Positions 31,769-43,599 of a DNA stretch of 64,000 bases are shown piece after piece. The stretch is from Ahaetulla prasina (Eukaryota; Chordata; Lepidosauria; Squamata; Colubridae). The notes beneath the pieces are model-generated. The model was not told where the DNA came from. It made no database searches and was given only the letters and a program-made list of their open reading frames with translations. The translations under genes were made by a program, and so were the position numbers. The stretch is from positions 164,746,236 through 164,810,235 of the forward strand of contig NC_080539.1 of assembly GCF_028640845.1 (NCBI RefSeq), given 5' to 3'. How positions within the stretch are numbered: the first letter of the stretch is position 1; every line of letters starts with the position of its first letter.

Positions 31769-32529
31769 AATTACGATTAAAAATACAAATTATGATTAAA
31801 AGATGGGGAGAGAGGGTGCAGGATGGTTGGGGGAAGGTGGGGTCTACTATTGGTCCATCAACCATCTTCCAGCATGATACCCCCCAAGCCAACTGGTGGA
31901 ATCATATCTTCAGGCTCTTATGGAAGGTGAGGAGCGGGGTGGGGGAGCAGATCTCACCCTAGGAGCAAGGGGTTGGAGCCACAGCAGAGAAGGCTCTTTT
32001 CCTGGACCCCACCAGCTGGAATTCTTTTACTGACGGGATCTGAAGCATGCCTCCTCTGCCAGCACAGGTGCAGCGGGCCTGTCTTATTGGGGTGAAACGG
32101 TTCCTTTTGTACCATATCTGTGGAGTCCATTAGCTAAGACAGCTTCTTCCAGTATTGATGTTCTACTGTCCTGGAGTCCTCCAGCTTCTGAATTTCAGAG
32201 GAAAAGAAAGGAATGGGATGGACACACACAGACATAAAAGTAATTTATGCTCTGCTTTATATCAGTAGCCCCCTAAGCCTTATCTTGATTTAGGATCCTG
32301 TGCATTTGCACAGAATTAAAATATCAAAGCCATAGAAGGCTGGAATATATGCAGTGGCCTAAGCTTTGAGTTCTTGAAGACTCTTTTGTAAGACTTACAG
32401 GGGAAAATCCGATAATATCAAAAAGGAAGAAAGGATATATTATGTTGGAAATTTATTCACCATCTGTTTGTTTACCATCTTCATCACCAATTTCTTGCAC
32501 AGCTGACTTTTGTATTGAAACATGGTGGT
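31769..32529. other. Intergenic sequence, no feature seen
   Basis: Mixed sequence without recognisable repeat or gene. 'TACAAATTACGATTAAAAA' is duplicated just after the LINE tail. Confidence 0.4.
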
Positions 32530-32700
32530 CTTTTAAACTAAGCAAGGTTAAATCTGGTTAGTACTTAATTGGGTACTAGCAGGAAATCCCAGGGATGAAG
32601 GCTAGACCGGGCAGGCAAATTTCCATTATCAGGACAAAAAGTACATGGATGTCGCCATGAAGTGGCTAAGGATCTAGCTCAACATGAACGAGATTTATTT
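32530..32700 (+). mobile_element. 5S rRNA-derived SINE (decayed)
   Basis: CTAAGCAAGGTTAAATCTGG, TTAGTACTTAATTGGGTACT and CAGGAAATCCCAGGGATG follow the order of the 3' half of 5S rRNA (CTAAGCAGGGT... GGTTAGTACTTGGATGGGAG ... GGGAATACC). This is the internal promoter part used by SINE3-type elements. The tail (GGATGTCGCCATGAAGTGGC, AAGGATCTAGCTCAACATGA) is not 5S. A second piece is at 34652-34735. Confidence 0.6.
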
Positions 32701-34651
32701 TAACAAAGCCACAAAAGAGCACCTCCATCATCCTCTGCCACAGTCATTTCCTCTTCTTATGTGGCGGTGTGTGGTAATAGGTATAGAACAGGTTGGATCA
32801 CCAAAGCCACCTGAGAATTGCACCTCTTACTCTTTTTACTAAGTATAGGCAAACATTCAGGTGTTGATGTATATATGCTAAAATATTTTGATCTAGACTA
32901 ATGGAATGTGCCAAAGATTGATGGCCATAGGCTCATTCAGAATTTGTGCAATTATTTTGCCTTTCTGGAATACCTGTATTTTCAGTGTTTTAATGGCACA
33001 TGTATTAAGAAATAGGAGATTTGGGTCAGCCTTGTGTCTTCCTGGAACCTTCTAGATGTGTTGAACTGCCCCATCATCCCTAGCCAGCATATGAAGATGA
33101 TTAGATCTGTAATTCCACATACCTGGAGACAATAGTTAGGGGAAGTTCCACTGCCAGAATACTCCAGTCAACTTGGTCACTGCCAAGCATTCCAGGTGGG
33201 AGTTGAAGTCCATATATATGAAGAGTACCCTATTTGAGAAAGGCTGATGTAAATGGTGACTAGCTTGGCTGAGTCCAAAACAAGACTCTTCTATAATTTT
33301 CTAGATGAATATTTAGTGCTGAAATCTGTTCAGAAATAACATTAAGGACCGACTTGGCTAAGAATTTGCTGCGATTGCTTTGATTACTTTCTATAAATTA
33401 ATTAAAATATAGTTAGATAAACTTCCTTAATGATTTGGTTGGGAATATTTCTATGAAAATGGAAAATAATTATATGTGCTTTTCAACTATAAGCATTCTT
33501 ACATGCTGGAATGCTAGAAGGTCCCAGAAACTTGAGAAATATGGAATGTGTTTGTGTGGGTAGGACAGGGTCAATAAATAGAGGGGAAAATATGCTTGAT
33601 TTTGAAAAGCTTTTGCAGAGAACATGTGCCTACTTTGATAGGTGGGATTGGATACCACAAATCACCTTTTGTGACACCTTTTAATCACGAGGATTTGTCC
33701 TTGCCTTATTTGACTTTTTCTCAAGAAGTTCAAGACACTGTACCTAAAACTCAGTTGTCTAACTTTTCCTCATAACTGTCAGATAGTTTAGACTGAGTAA
33801 CAGAGAACATACATGGTGAAAACTGGATTTAAACTTGCACCTTCCCACTATTGATACCTAAATCCACTATTTTCCAATCAACAACTTTAAGATATGTGGA
33901 CTTCAAACTCTCACAATTCCCCAATTACCACATCTTAAAATTGCCAAGGTTGAAAAACACTGCCTTGATCACTGTCTTGCTGGCATAGTTTGGCCTCTAG
34001 ATAGGCTTATCTGACCGTTTGTTTATATGTGCCACAAACTGAGTTTTTTAAAAATGCCAGGGTAAAAGACATGTTGATAGTGCTACCCAAACATTGAAAA
34101 TGCGAACTTTCAGACTCAGCAAGGTGTTAGGACTGGGTGAGAAAAACCATCTCCAGATGCTGGGTGTAGTAGGCCAATGAAGAGTCTTCTGAAGGGAAAG
34201 AGGACAAATTGATTTAAGCTAGGGAATGCAGTAATAAAAGAAATTGGGAACAAGAAGGTAGATGTACTGCCTATTGCCTGCATACATCAGGTATCCTAAT
34301 GTGTTTGTAAGAGAATGAGTGACATGATCCTTTGGCTCAAATTGCGGTGGGTTCTTCCAGGTCAACAGCCCCGTCATTCCCTTTCCATTAGGCATTACTT
34401 TCATGCAATTAAAGAGAACATACCTTCTGCTGGACCATGAATGTAATCTGAAGTCATGGTATTGATTGTCCTCAAGGCCAAAACAACATCTGCCATGTAT
34501 GGTAATAGTTCACTATCGGAAGGAATCTGGAAACATCTTTTCTACCTAACCAATAAAAAACAGACACTTTTTGGGATCTGAAAGTCATTTTATCAGGTGC
34601 ATAGATTGGGTAGGCCAAGGTAGGAATTAAAATGGGATGTGGGTGGGGAAG
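32701..34651. other. Intergenic sequence, no gene seen
   Basis: AT-rich. About 33155-33245 and 33880-33965 contain worn copies of the palindromic hAT family (GGGAGTTGAAGTCCATA; GTGGACTTCAAACTCTCACA ... TTGCCAAGGTTGAAAAACAC). Nothing else is supported. Confidence 0.4.
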
Positions 34652-34735
34652 AAGGATAGTTATGTGTCTGATTAGTACCTGGATGGGAGGCCAAGAAATC
34701 CCAGGGCTGTAAACTACAAAAATGGACAACAAACA
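34652..34735 (+). mobile_element. 5S rRNA-derived SINE fragment
   Basis: 'CTGATTAGTACCTGGATGGG' and 'AGGCCAAGAAATCCCAGGGC' match the distal part of 5S rRNA (box C region) and the copy at 32530-32700. The 5' half is missing or too decayed to see. Confidence 0.5.
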
Positions 34736-35072
34736 TATTCGTAGATGATAAATCACTTCTAGATAATTGCCAAGAAAACATAAAGTCCATGACATTATCA
34801 GAAGTTAAACTTGATTCAGATGCATCTTTATTTTTCATCAGGATCACGTCTACCTTTTGAAGCTTCCAAAAGAGAAGACTTTGCAGAATTGTTATTGAAA
34901 TTATCAAGTTATCTTAACAGAATCTATCAATGCCCCCTTTTACTGTCCCTTTATTTGTCTTTACCAACCAAATCCTACCATTTAAAATGGCATGGACTAC
35001 CATTTTGCACAAAGGACTTTGCCTTGCCATGTCTCTACTATCCCCTATTTAATCCACTTAGCCATTCATCTA

Positions 35073-35383
35073 CCCTGTTTCTGTGAAAATAAGACATCCC
35101 CTGATAAGCCCAATTGGGCTTTTGAGCTCATGTGCTAAAATAAGCCCCCTCCCCCCAAAATAAGCCCTCCCTGAAAATATTTAACCGCATGCGCAGCCTG
35201 TCCCCGCCATATTCTCTGGTTAGGTTTAAGAAGACAGAGCTGGAAATCTGGTTAGATGGCAAGAGGAGCCCTGTCTTGCTTCATGCACCCCAAAATAATA
35301 AGACCTCCATGAAAATAAGGCCAAGCACTTATTTCGGGGTTCAAAAAAATATAAGACAGGGCCTTATTTTCTGGGAAACATTG
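35073..35383. mobile_element. Tc1/mariner-like MITE
   Basis: TA dinucleotides flank the element (35071-35072, 35384-35385). The termini TGTTTCTGTGAAAATAAGAC and GGCCTTATTTTCTGGGAAAC form an inverted repeat. The interior repeats AAAATAAGCCC. No transposase is present, and the frame at 35189-35386 is not a gene. Confidence 0.7.
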
Positions 35384-35385
35384 TA

Positions 35386-35929
35386 ATTAAATCTCTTTGC
35401 TACTGATTCTAACAAACACATCATCACACTGTATAATTGACAGACATACTTTGTTAGCCATTTTAGAATTACCACAATAACAGGTGTCATAGGATTATGA
35501 CAGTTTGGGGACTGTTTTCAGCTAAATCATAACTATTGGTTACTTCCCTTGACCAGGAGACCTCTTTTGGGGGTTTTCAAGAATAAGGATGGATAGTCAA
35601 TAAATCTCAGCTACACCATTAGAGTACTATAAAACATTCCATGACCAATTTCTAATCAAAATGTTTCTGTTAAACATTTGTTTAGCACAATTGGAATCAG
35701 TAAGTAAAATAGGAATAACAATACATTAAGAAAATAATCTAGACTGCATGTTAAATTTAGATACAATTTTTAAAGCATGTAAAATGTTTCAGATAGGATA
35801 TAAATTATTGCATGCATAACTAAAGGGCCTCTTTGCATGAGTCTCTTTTATTATTATGTCATTGCTCTAACTGGCTACAAGAGCTATTATATATTTGGGA
35901 ATAAAGCTGCTACTAACACCTACTAGAGA
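35386..35929. other. Intergenic sequence, no feature seen
   Basis: AT-rich, single-copy in appearance. Confidence 0.4.
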
Positions 35930-36150
35930 GACAGTTTGGTATAGTGGTTAAGACAGCAGACTAGAAACTGGGAGACTAAGAGTCTTAGTCCCATCTGAGT
36001 TATGAAGCCAGCTGGGTGACCTTGGGCCAGTCCCTCTCCCTCAGCCCGGGGAAGAAGGCAATGGCAACCCACTTCTCAATATCTTGGCAAAAAACCTGAA
36101 GGGACTAATTAATTCAATTGCCAGGGGTTAAAGGCACACCCACACAAACT
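35930..36150 (+). mobile_element. tRNA-derived SINE (Sauria-type)
   Basis: The head GACAGTTTGGTATAGTGGTT has an A-box (TGGTATAGTGG) and a B-box region (GAGTCTTAGTCCC). It is followed by GCTGGGTGACCTTGGGCCAG, TCTCCCTCAGCCC and a tail (GGCAAAAAACCTGAAGGGAC, AATTGCCAGGGGTTAAAGGC) resembling the BovB 3' end. This is the usual layout of squamate Sauria SINEs, which depend on BovB. Confidence 0.75.
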
Positions 36151-36421
36151 ATGTCAATGCATCAGATAAGTTAAAAATAGTATGACCAAATCTGTTTGTT
36201 TTTTTAATGCTTAAGTGGAAGAAAAATAGGGATTAGTTTTTGTGTTAGCATTCCACTTTTCTTGGTAGTCTGAACATGACAAATTATTATTCCATATTAG
36301 TGTCTGTTAGGTTGAAACTTGTGTAAGTTTTATTTTTCACCCAGTCAGAATCTTATACAACTATGAAATCAAAGGAAGAGCTGCACACTGTAGACAGCTG
36401 TGATTCTAATAGATCTTTGGT

Positions 36422-36480
<59 letters not shown>

Positions 36481-37880
36481 GAGGGTGTAGACTTGTGTAT
36501 GCAGAGAAAAGCTGCCTCAAGGGATTGAGGAGATGGTGAAGAGAAAATTACCACCTAGTTCCCAGGAGATTCTCAAAAAATGCTCTAGAATTTCCAGCTC
36601 TTTTCCCTCCTACCCACCTGTTTAAAATGAATACATTTGCAAAAATAATTTAAAAAAACTTTATCCACCCTAGAGCTTTTTGACGAACTCGATGAATTGA
36701 AGGGACAAGAGAAATAAGTTTTTAAGGGGTATGGGGGTGTAAGTGTGGGACATGGAATTTAGCCTCTGGACAAGATATTTGTTACCTTGATTCTGGTGTG
36801 TTCTGAATTCAGGGCAGAGTTTACGGGCACAGGCATGTTGCAGCATGGATAGGTCAGGCCTTGAACAAAGTTTCTCGTGCTTAGTGCAGCTTTTGGTGAG
36901 TGAGTTTATTGTGAAGCTTTTGGCGAGTGAGTTTATTGTGGACTCGCTCTTGCAAACTACTTTGCAGAAGCGTAGGGCCACATCTCCCATAAGGCCCATC
37001 TTGGCCAACATTTTCTGGAAGACACCATATTGAAGAAGGTTGGGGAATAAAACCACTTCAAAGCAGCAGTTTCAATATGTAGGTAGCATTTTCAGGTTTG
37101 TGGCTAATAATAGATTTTGCCGGAATTCTAGAATGTGGAGGCTTTATACATTCCTCAAACATTGTATGCAAAAATGGTTTATGGATAAGATAATTGGGTT
37201 TCAATAAAGCCTGGCATGAAACGGCTTTTAGAGAAAGCACACATTGGGAAAGCAGCATTTTAAAAACATCTAGTTCCATAAAGGAAGCAAAAAATGTTGT
37301 GCTTAATTGTACCTTTGGAAAGGGAGAAGTAGTCCCATGTTCTCAGACCTTGCATTACAGTAAGGGAGGGGCAATTTCACTCCTCCAGCCCTTTCCCCAA
37401 GGATAAATCCAACCCATCGTCTTTCCAATGCTGCTTTTTCCCCATGGAGTACCCCCCCACACACACACACGCACACAAACACACCTGTGACACGGGGATC
37501 CTCTTTATCATTTGCATCAGGAAAGCCCAGTGTGACAAAGATACTGTCACCGTGTCTCTTTCGAAATCGCAGTTTTGGTGCCCTAGTTCACTTTTGAATG
37601 TGGAAACTTTTGGCTCTGTGCAAAACATTAAAAAAAAAAAAAACCCCAACAGAATGAAAAATGCTGTGCTGCTTTTGTCCGATTAATCTTGAATCACAGC
37701 CACGCAAGCCCTGGGGCAATTCTTTGAAGCAGGTCATGGTTTTCCTGCTTTTACTTGAACCACCTCCCCCCTCAGAGAAAATGTCATCCTCATGACGCAA
37801 TGAAAAAAAAATGTTTTTTATCTTTGGCATGAGTGGCATGTAAGGAAGATTCTGGACCTATCACGGGGTTCTTTTGATTG
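36151..37880. other. Intergenic sequence with microsatellite, no gene seen
   Basis: A compound dinucleotide repeat is at 36419-36477 and an AC repeat at about 37457-37488. About 37060-37320 is complex, non-repetitive sequence that could be conserved regulatory DNA; this cannot be shown here. A 14 bp A-run lies near 37629. No coding exon is supported. Confidence 0.4.
36419..36477. repeat. (GT)n(GA)n compound microsatellite
   Basis: About 12 GT units pass without a break into about 16 GA units. Confidence 0.92.
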
Positions 37881-38340
37881 TACCCAATTTGGTGGGTTGA
37901 AGACCCAAAAGAGCCAACAACACAGTTCTCTAGATAGTACGCACAAACACTCACAACTATTACTCTCTACTCACTCTTTTCAACTCTATCTCGTAGCTAC
38001 TATTAATCCTATTACTGCTACTCCAACTACTACTCCTTGTGACTACTACTGGAGAACATTATCCCCTTCTGCACTGCTTCAGGCTGCTATACTGCTTTAC
38101 TTACCTTCTTGTCTCCCTTACACAAACCACCACAAAGCTGGTTTACCGCACAGCTTTTATAGCCAACGATGCTGTATTGCCTGGGGGAGAGGCCTTAAAG
38201 AGACAGGACAAAAGGAGCACAGCTGCTGGCCATTTTCTGGGCAGCTTGCTCTCTCAGTGGGCCCAAGAAAGAAAATACCTCCTTTTTTGGTCAATGGGGA
38301 GAGAGTCCATAATGGGCCACTGAATCTACAGTAGCTTCTG
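37881..38340 (-). mobile_element. Possible LTR, minus orientation (unconfirmed)
   Basis: The minus strand has a good TATA box, GCTATAAAAGCTG (about 38151-38163), downstream of a GC-balanced U3-like region. It is followed by a CT/AGT-rich R/U5-like stretch. TGATTGT occurs on both sides (about 37875 and 38340), but TG...CA termini could not be placed. Frames on either strand here have no domain. Confidence 0.3.
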
Positions 38341-38474
38341 ATTGTCAACCGGCAAAGCCAAGATGGGCTTCACCAGGTGGGAGATGAAGGCAGCACCTGA
38401 CCTCTGGCTTCAGGTGCAGGACCAGAAATGACAAAGCAATGTGTGCTACCAGTGAAGTTCTTTGCTCTCTAAGG

Positions 38475-38609
38475 CAGGGGTCTGCAACCTTGGTCCCTTT
38501 AAGACTTGTGGACTTCAACTCCCAGAGTTCCTCAGCCAGCTTTGCTGGCTGAGGGACTCTGGGAGTTGAAGTCCACAAGTCTTAAAGGGACCAAGGTTGG
38601 AGACCCCTG
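38475..38609. mobile_element. Palindromic hAT MITE (family H-P), copy 1
   Basis: This 135 bp near-perfect palindrome is flanked by the exact 8 bp duplication CTCTAAGG (38467-38474, 38610-38617). Termini are CAGGGGTCTGCAACCTTGG and CCAAGGTTGGAGACCCCTG. The arms read GACTTGTGGACTTCAACTCC in both directions around CAGCCAGCTTTGCTGGCTG. Confidence 0.9.
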
Positions 38610-38617
38610 CTCTAAGG

Positions 38618-38978
38618 TGCCTTCAGGTGCCACACAGAATATTTCCCCATCATCACTCTTCTTCCTTAGGATCTATAGAAGAGGGGAGGTCTTATTTCGT
38701 CCTTTGTGTTAGGCCCAAAATGACTTGTATTGGCCTTGACCAAAACTTGGGCTCTCTGTGGTCCAACTTTTGTGACTGCTTCATCCATACATTTTCAACC
38801 TAGTCTTTGCTAGTACAGGAAAAAAAGGGAGCTGCTGTTTTCCCCCAGACTTATTGATAAATTTGGGCTCTTCCCTTTTAGCTTCCATACTTGGAAAATT
38901 ATATGTATCTTAATGGTGGATACATGGCTGGTTATACAAATGAGAAATGTTCTTCCTTAAATATTCTTCTTTCAGTTT
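38618..38978. other. Intergenic sequence, no feature seen
   Basis: Nothing recognised. Confidence 0.4.
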
Positions 38979-39525
38979 TGTCGTATCCCACTCCTCCGCT
39001 GACGGCTGGGTCGGGGAAGTCCGTATCAAGCGTGCCTCTGCAGCTCTGCCAAAGTCCTATCAGAGTTCTCAAGGCAGGCAGGAGACCAGGAAGTGACTTC
39101 AGCAATCCAAGTTAGACTTTGCCTGACTCAGAGAATGCCAGAAAGCAGATCCTTTATATAGGCCATGGGGTGTGGCTCCATGACTCAGCACTTATCCAGG
39201 CCTGCCACTCCCTTCCTTTTGCTGACGTCGCCTCTCAATTCTCCGGAAGCGAGGATCTCTCCAGCCTCCAGCTGTTGGTAATCTGGCTTCACATTCTTCA
39301 GACTCATATGCTGTGGGGGAGGGGTTTAGTTGCTCCGTTTGCCTGGGCATGGTGCCAGGACTGGGGGCTGAAGGCACGTGAGGCCCTTCGTCTTGCTCGG
39401 CCTGTCCGGGCATGGTGCCAGGGCTGGGGCCTGGAGGCATGCCAGGACATTCTTCCGAACTATCAGCGTCCGGCAGGAGATAAGAGGGGCCTGGCTGTGG
39501 CAGGGGGAGCGGGCGAGACACAACA
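38979..39525 (-). mobile_element. Solo LTR (family LTR-B), minus orientation
   Basis: The 547 bp element is flanked by the exact 5 bp duplication AGTTT (38974-38978 and 39526-39530). On the minus strand it starts TGTTGTGTC and ends GATACGACA. The TATA box TATATAAAGG is at 39151-39160. It is clearly the same family as 22583-23108: the downstream half (CCACTCCTCCGCTGACGGC, CTGCAGCTCTGCCAAAGTCC) is nearly identical and U3 is more diverged. No internal region is present. Confidence 0.88.
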
Positions 39526-39611
39526 AGTTTGGAAAAATATACTTTTTTTTTTCTGGGGACTAACATGAAATAAACGAGGTAGGTGTGAGTGTAGTTCTCA
39601 AATAAAGGCAA
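39192..39611 (-). other. Open frame across LTR-B 5' border and U3
   Basis: Same phase and same stop position (TAA 39192-39194, 31 bp before the TATA box) as the 22796-23200 frame. The peptide carries PPGPSPGTMPGQ, APSPGTMPRQ and DPRFRRIERRRQQKEG. Compared with the other copy it differs by several in-frame length changes but no frameshift. Confidence 0.45.
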
Positions 39612-39758
39612 CTCTTGGGATGTTGGTGTTTGTTGAGTTTTGTTTTCTTCTTGGAAAATATATCATCAACAAACAAGGCAATATTGTCTGTGTTTTAATA
39701 CAGGGATGGATTTATGGGGTAGCTTGTCCCACCTGTTTTGATGAGGGCTGTTCTAGTT

Positions 39759-39898
39759 CAGTGATCTCCAACCTTGGCAACTTTAAGACTTGTGGACTTC
39801 AACTCCCAGAATTCCTCAGCCAGCAAAGCAAAGCTGGCTGAGGAATTCTGGGAGTTGAAGTCCACAAGTCTTAATGTTGCCAAGGTTGGAGACCACTG
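39759..39898. mobile_element. Palindromic hAT MITE (family H-P), copy 2
   Basis: 140 bp palindrome. Flanks are TTCTAGTT and AACTAGTT (6 of 8). Termini are CAGTGATCTCCAACCTTGGC and GCCAAGGTTGGAGACCACTG. The centre is AGCCAGCAAAGCAAAGCTGG. Confidence 0.87.
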
Positions 39899-39906
39899 AA
39901 CTAGTT

Positions 39907-42219
39907 GGCTTAGTTTGTAACTAACCTTTCAACCTGAGCTACACATAGTCCCCACTAAAGGCAACTCTTCCAAAGTAGTCTATGCTAATGCTGTCATAAA
40001 ATCATAATCTGATGACAGAGTAGATATTATTTCACCGTTTATCTCCACCATTCTTTATTAGTCATAAAAACTAACCCCCACTTCAGAGAAGCAAGAAGGC
40101 AGGAGTGAAATTGCAATATTTAATTAATTGCAGATGTAACATATTCTAGTGTGATCCTCAGCAATATCCATTGTGTAAAATCCATCGTGCTTTTAAATTC
40201 CCCAAGGGAAGATTTCTTTCTCTCCATCCCATTTAGTTTCTTCTCTTCCTTGATACGCAGAATGTACAGACTAGATGGGAATATGCATATAGTGGTTCTA
40301 GTATGCTTGTAGAATACATAGATGACTTGGTGGGTCATGATCAACATGAGTAATAGACAAATTGTCAACTCAAGCTCAGCTGGGAATAGGTAAAATAAAG
40401 TCCTACTTTAATTGCTCAGGGGTATGAAAGAATCAGAGCAGATTCTCTTATTTGTTTGTTTGTTTGTTTGTTTGTTTGTTTCCAACAGAAGCTCACAAGT
40501 ATGGTATAGAAAGCAATGGCTATCTAGATATTGCTCCTGGATTTCCTCACATGATGCGTGTCAGACATCTAGGCAAACACTCAGTCCCCATAGCTAGCAG
40601 GGACCCTCCTCCCCCACACCCTCTGGATATACCACAGAAGGAAATATGTAATATTATTTAAAGAGATAAAAGGGGGGGTCATAAAACAACTTGAAGTATT
40701 GTCCACTGTACTATATTTATTATTCAGATTCTAAAATGACCTTGGTACATCATATTGGTGCATCTATATTGAGAAGACAATTACCTCCCATATGTAGAAG
40801 CTGTATTTGACCATTCATACAGGTAAAATGGAGAAAACAAAAGGATCCACGAAGGAGAATTTCAATCCATTTAGGAGCCACTGTCACAGTTTTTGGACAC
40901 TGCCTGTCATTGGTTAATTAATTCTATAAGTTATATGAAAAAGGTTTGTCTTTTGCCTGCTTTGCGAACTCGTATTTGCCACTTTCTAGAGATTCTAGAT
41001 TGAAGAAGGGTGGAGTTGGAAAAGCTCACTCCATTCTTTTTTCCAAAGCAATCATAAATTGCGTTGCTCCTCAGGACTCCAGCCAGCCAGCCACTCGGGG
41101 TTGTCCAGAAAACATGTCCCCCCATTCCTCCCTCCCTCCAATTTTCAACTTTCAGTTCCCCAGAGCTACCTAGAAATCCATTTCAACTGAGCATATTTTG
41201 GTCTCTTGTGAAATTTGTTTGTTTGTTTGGTGTTTCTTCCTCTCCCCACCTTTTCCAAAAGACTCCGGAGCTGTCATGAACTCTCTGACTCCTCTCTCTC
41301 TCTCTCTGTCTCTTATGTGAAGGTAGTATTTGGATAGCATTACACAGGGGAGAAATTGATGACGTTCTCCTTAGAGGCTGGCGATCCCCATTAAACTGCT
41401 TGCAGGCCAGAATGTCTAGCTAAGCTTATCTCAGGCTTTCCACACCTAAGCTGCCCCTGCAAGCTTGAAGGTTTCCCTGACTTCTTGCCACTCCTGTGCT
41501 GCTGGGAAGGAGGTCGCTATTTTTTACTCATCCTTGCCAAACATCTGCTTGCCTGTCTTGGCTCTGATTCGATGATACCAGATGGCAATTCTGCCCAAGC
41601 TTTTGAGAACACGCCACACAGAGGACCATAATTTATTTACTCCGTTTGTTTGCTTGTTTTCTAAAAGGGTGATTCTTAAACGCTGGTGAGAGCTTTGGTC
41701 ATTAATCAAATTAAATACAGATCCTTATAGAAGCCTGGTTTCTCCTAACCTCTGTGGTGTGGTTTCATCTTAGCTGGGTTTTTCCCCCCCTCGAGGCTTA
41801 ACGCAACTAGAGCAGGAGTTAGCGCTCGGGTGCCTGAAGGCTCCAAAGTACTCTAATCGTGCAAGATTTCATGCAAGAATGCTGAAACCTTGCAAGTTCT
41901 TGACTGACTGCCAACATATTACGTAGGTCCACCAAAAGCTTGCTTCTAAAGAGAGAGCAAAGCAAAGAGCAAAGTTTTCTCCTTCAGTGAAAGAATGAAA
42001 GCCTAAAAAGAGAGGCGTAGCGGGGGATGGGGTGGGGAAAGCATTGTTGAGAGAGCAAGGCAACAATGCCAATGCACATTGGTGTGTCAATGACACAAGA
42101 ATATCTGGCTGGACACAGGCCGATATCCATTCTGGCTCAAATAGTAGAAATGACCTAAGTGAGTTTTGACAACTTCCAACTAACTGGCAATTTCAATGTC
42201 CAGCTCCTTCGAAGTGTTA
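39907..42219. other. Intergenic sequence, possible unique/regulatory DNA
   Basis: There is no gene. It contains a (TTTG)n run (about 40453-40482) and a (CT)n run (about 41291-41312). 41320-41520 is complex, repeat-free sequence (GATAGCATTACACAGGGGAG, CCATTAAACTGCTTGCAGGC) that could be a conserved element; inference only. Confidence 0.4.
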
Positions 42220-43026
42220 GTCCTTGACTTATGACCATAATGGAGCCTGCCTATTATGATCGTAAGTGGTGAGAGTTGTAAAGCAGGTCAGCATACGATC
42301 GGACCCATTTTTGTGACTTTTTGTGTCATTAAAGTGAATGCTGCAGTCATTAAGCAAACCTATTGTTCACTTTGGGGCAGTTTTGCTGAAACCAAGAGGT
42401 CCGTGCCTATTTTCAGAAACAGTCAGTCATGTGACTGTGGGATGCTGCAAACCGCCATAAATGAGGACTGGTTGCTGAGCGCTTGACATGTGGTCATGTG
42501 ACTCTGGGAGTGGGGCCACTGTCATCAGAACTGTGGAATCAGGTCATAAGTACCTTTGGGACGGTTTATTCTATTGGAACTTCAAACGACTGGCAAGCAA
42601 CCAATCATAAATCAAGGACGGGGTGGGCTGGTGGTGGTTCAGAGGTTCGGGAGAATCTCTAGCTAAGATTCTGTGCAGTCCGGAGAACCCCCAAATCCCA
42701 CTCCTGGTTGGCCCCGCCTACCCCTCTCCTCCCAGGAGTCCCCAGGTGGCCTGTTTTGGATGCAGGTAAGTGCAGGGTACGTGGGGAGGCTCAGGGAGGG
42801 TGAAAAATGGGCCTAGTTGGGAAGAGGACCTCCAGAGCCTGGGGAGGCCATTTCCACCCTCTTTCTTCAAGCCTCCAGACCCTGGGGAGGGCAAAAACGC
42901 CCCCCCCACTCACCATGGTGCAGGAGGCTAACTAGGCCACGCCCACCATTGCCACATCCACCCAGCAACCAGGCAGAGAATCTCTTGCTAAAAATTTTGA
43001 AGCCCACCCCTGGTCAAGGACTACTG
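42220..43026. mobile_element. Tc1/mariner-like MITE (family M-T), split by a hAT MITE
   Basis: The left terminus TTAGTCCTTGACTTATGACC begins near 42220. The family interior runs to ATAAATCAAGGA (42618), and the last bases CTACT resume after the nested element (43021 onward). The 8 bp duplicated by the nested insertion are part of this terminus. Confidence 0.7.
42619..43012. mobile_element. hAT-type MITE (family H-A), copy 3, nested
   Basis: Flanks ATCAAGGA (42611-42618) and GTCAAGGA (43013-43020) match 7 of 8. Termini are CGGGGTGGGCTGG and AAGCCCACCCCTG. It contains CCGGAGAACCCCC, GGTTGGCCCCGCCTA and GGCCACGCCCACCATTG. At 394 bp this is the longest copy, with a G/C-rich central insertion (about 42725-42930). 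Confidence 0.75.
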
Positions 43027-43599
43027 TGTTTTAAAATTGGCTTGCAGATGTTTTCAATCCCCAAAATGCTGAGAACCTGCTGAGATTAGGGGAAGCCTCA
43101 CAGTGTTTCCTGCACTTGAACAGGAACCAGTGTGGTACTATATATAGTGGTATATATCACACCCCACTATTGAATTGTTGTGTCTAGACTAGCACCGGGG
43201 AGTCAGAATTTCTAATCCTTCCTCAGGCACAGAAGCTCAGACTGGTGACTTTGCACCAGTAATTTTTGCTCAAATCAAACACTTCAGAGAGTTGCTTGGA
43301 AAATAATAGGAGGCCACATTGTGGTCTAAGAGAAAAGCAGATAGACACCTAGCAAATAATTAAAATTGATCATTTGATCATCCCGAACTCTTAAAAAAAA
43401 TGGGTGTCTTGCCTACAACACATAAGCATCCATGTTGCTATGATGGTTTGGTTTTTTTTAAAATCACCATGCTGCACATTACAGTGTTTGAAAGTGCAAC
43501 CAAACCTTTTTTACAAAGAGATTTTGAAAAAAGGAAGAAGAACTTAAAAATCCCCAGAGAGGACAACCGTTAACCCATCAAATTAAACTTCTGCAGAGG
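43027..43599. other. Intergenic sequence, no feature seen
   Basis: Nothing recognised; the 5' limit of the following L1 may lie inside this stretch. Confidence 0.35.

Noticed and set aside
32555..32605. Possible functional 5S rRNA gene
   Set aside because: Only the 3' half resembles 5S, with several substitutions and a non-5S tail, so a SINE remnant is more likely.
37897..38334. 145-residue frame
   Set aside because: No domain, low-complexity start (Thr/Ser/Tyr from ACT repeats), and the region looks like an LTR in the opposite orientation.
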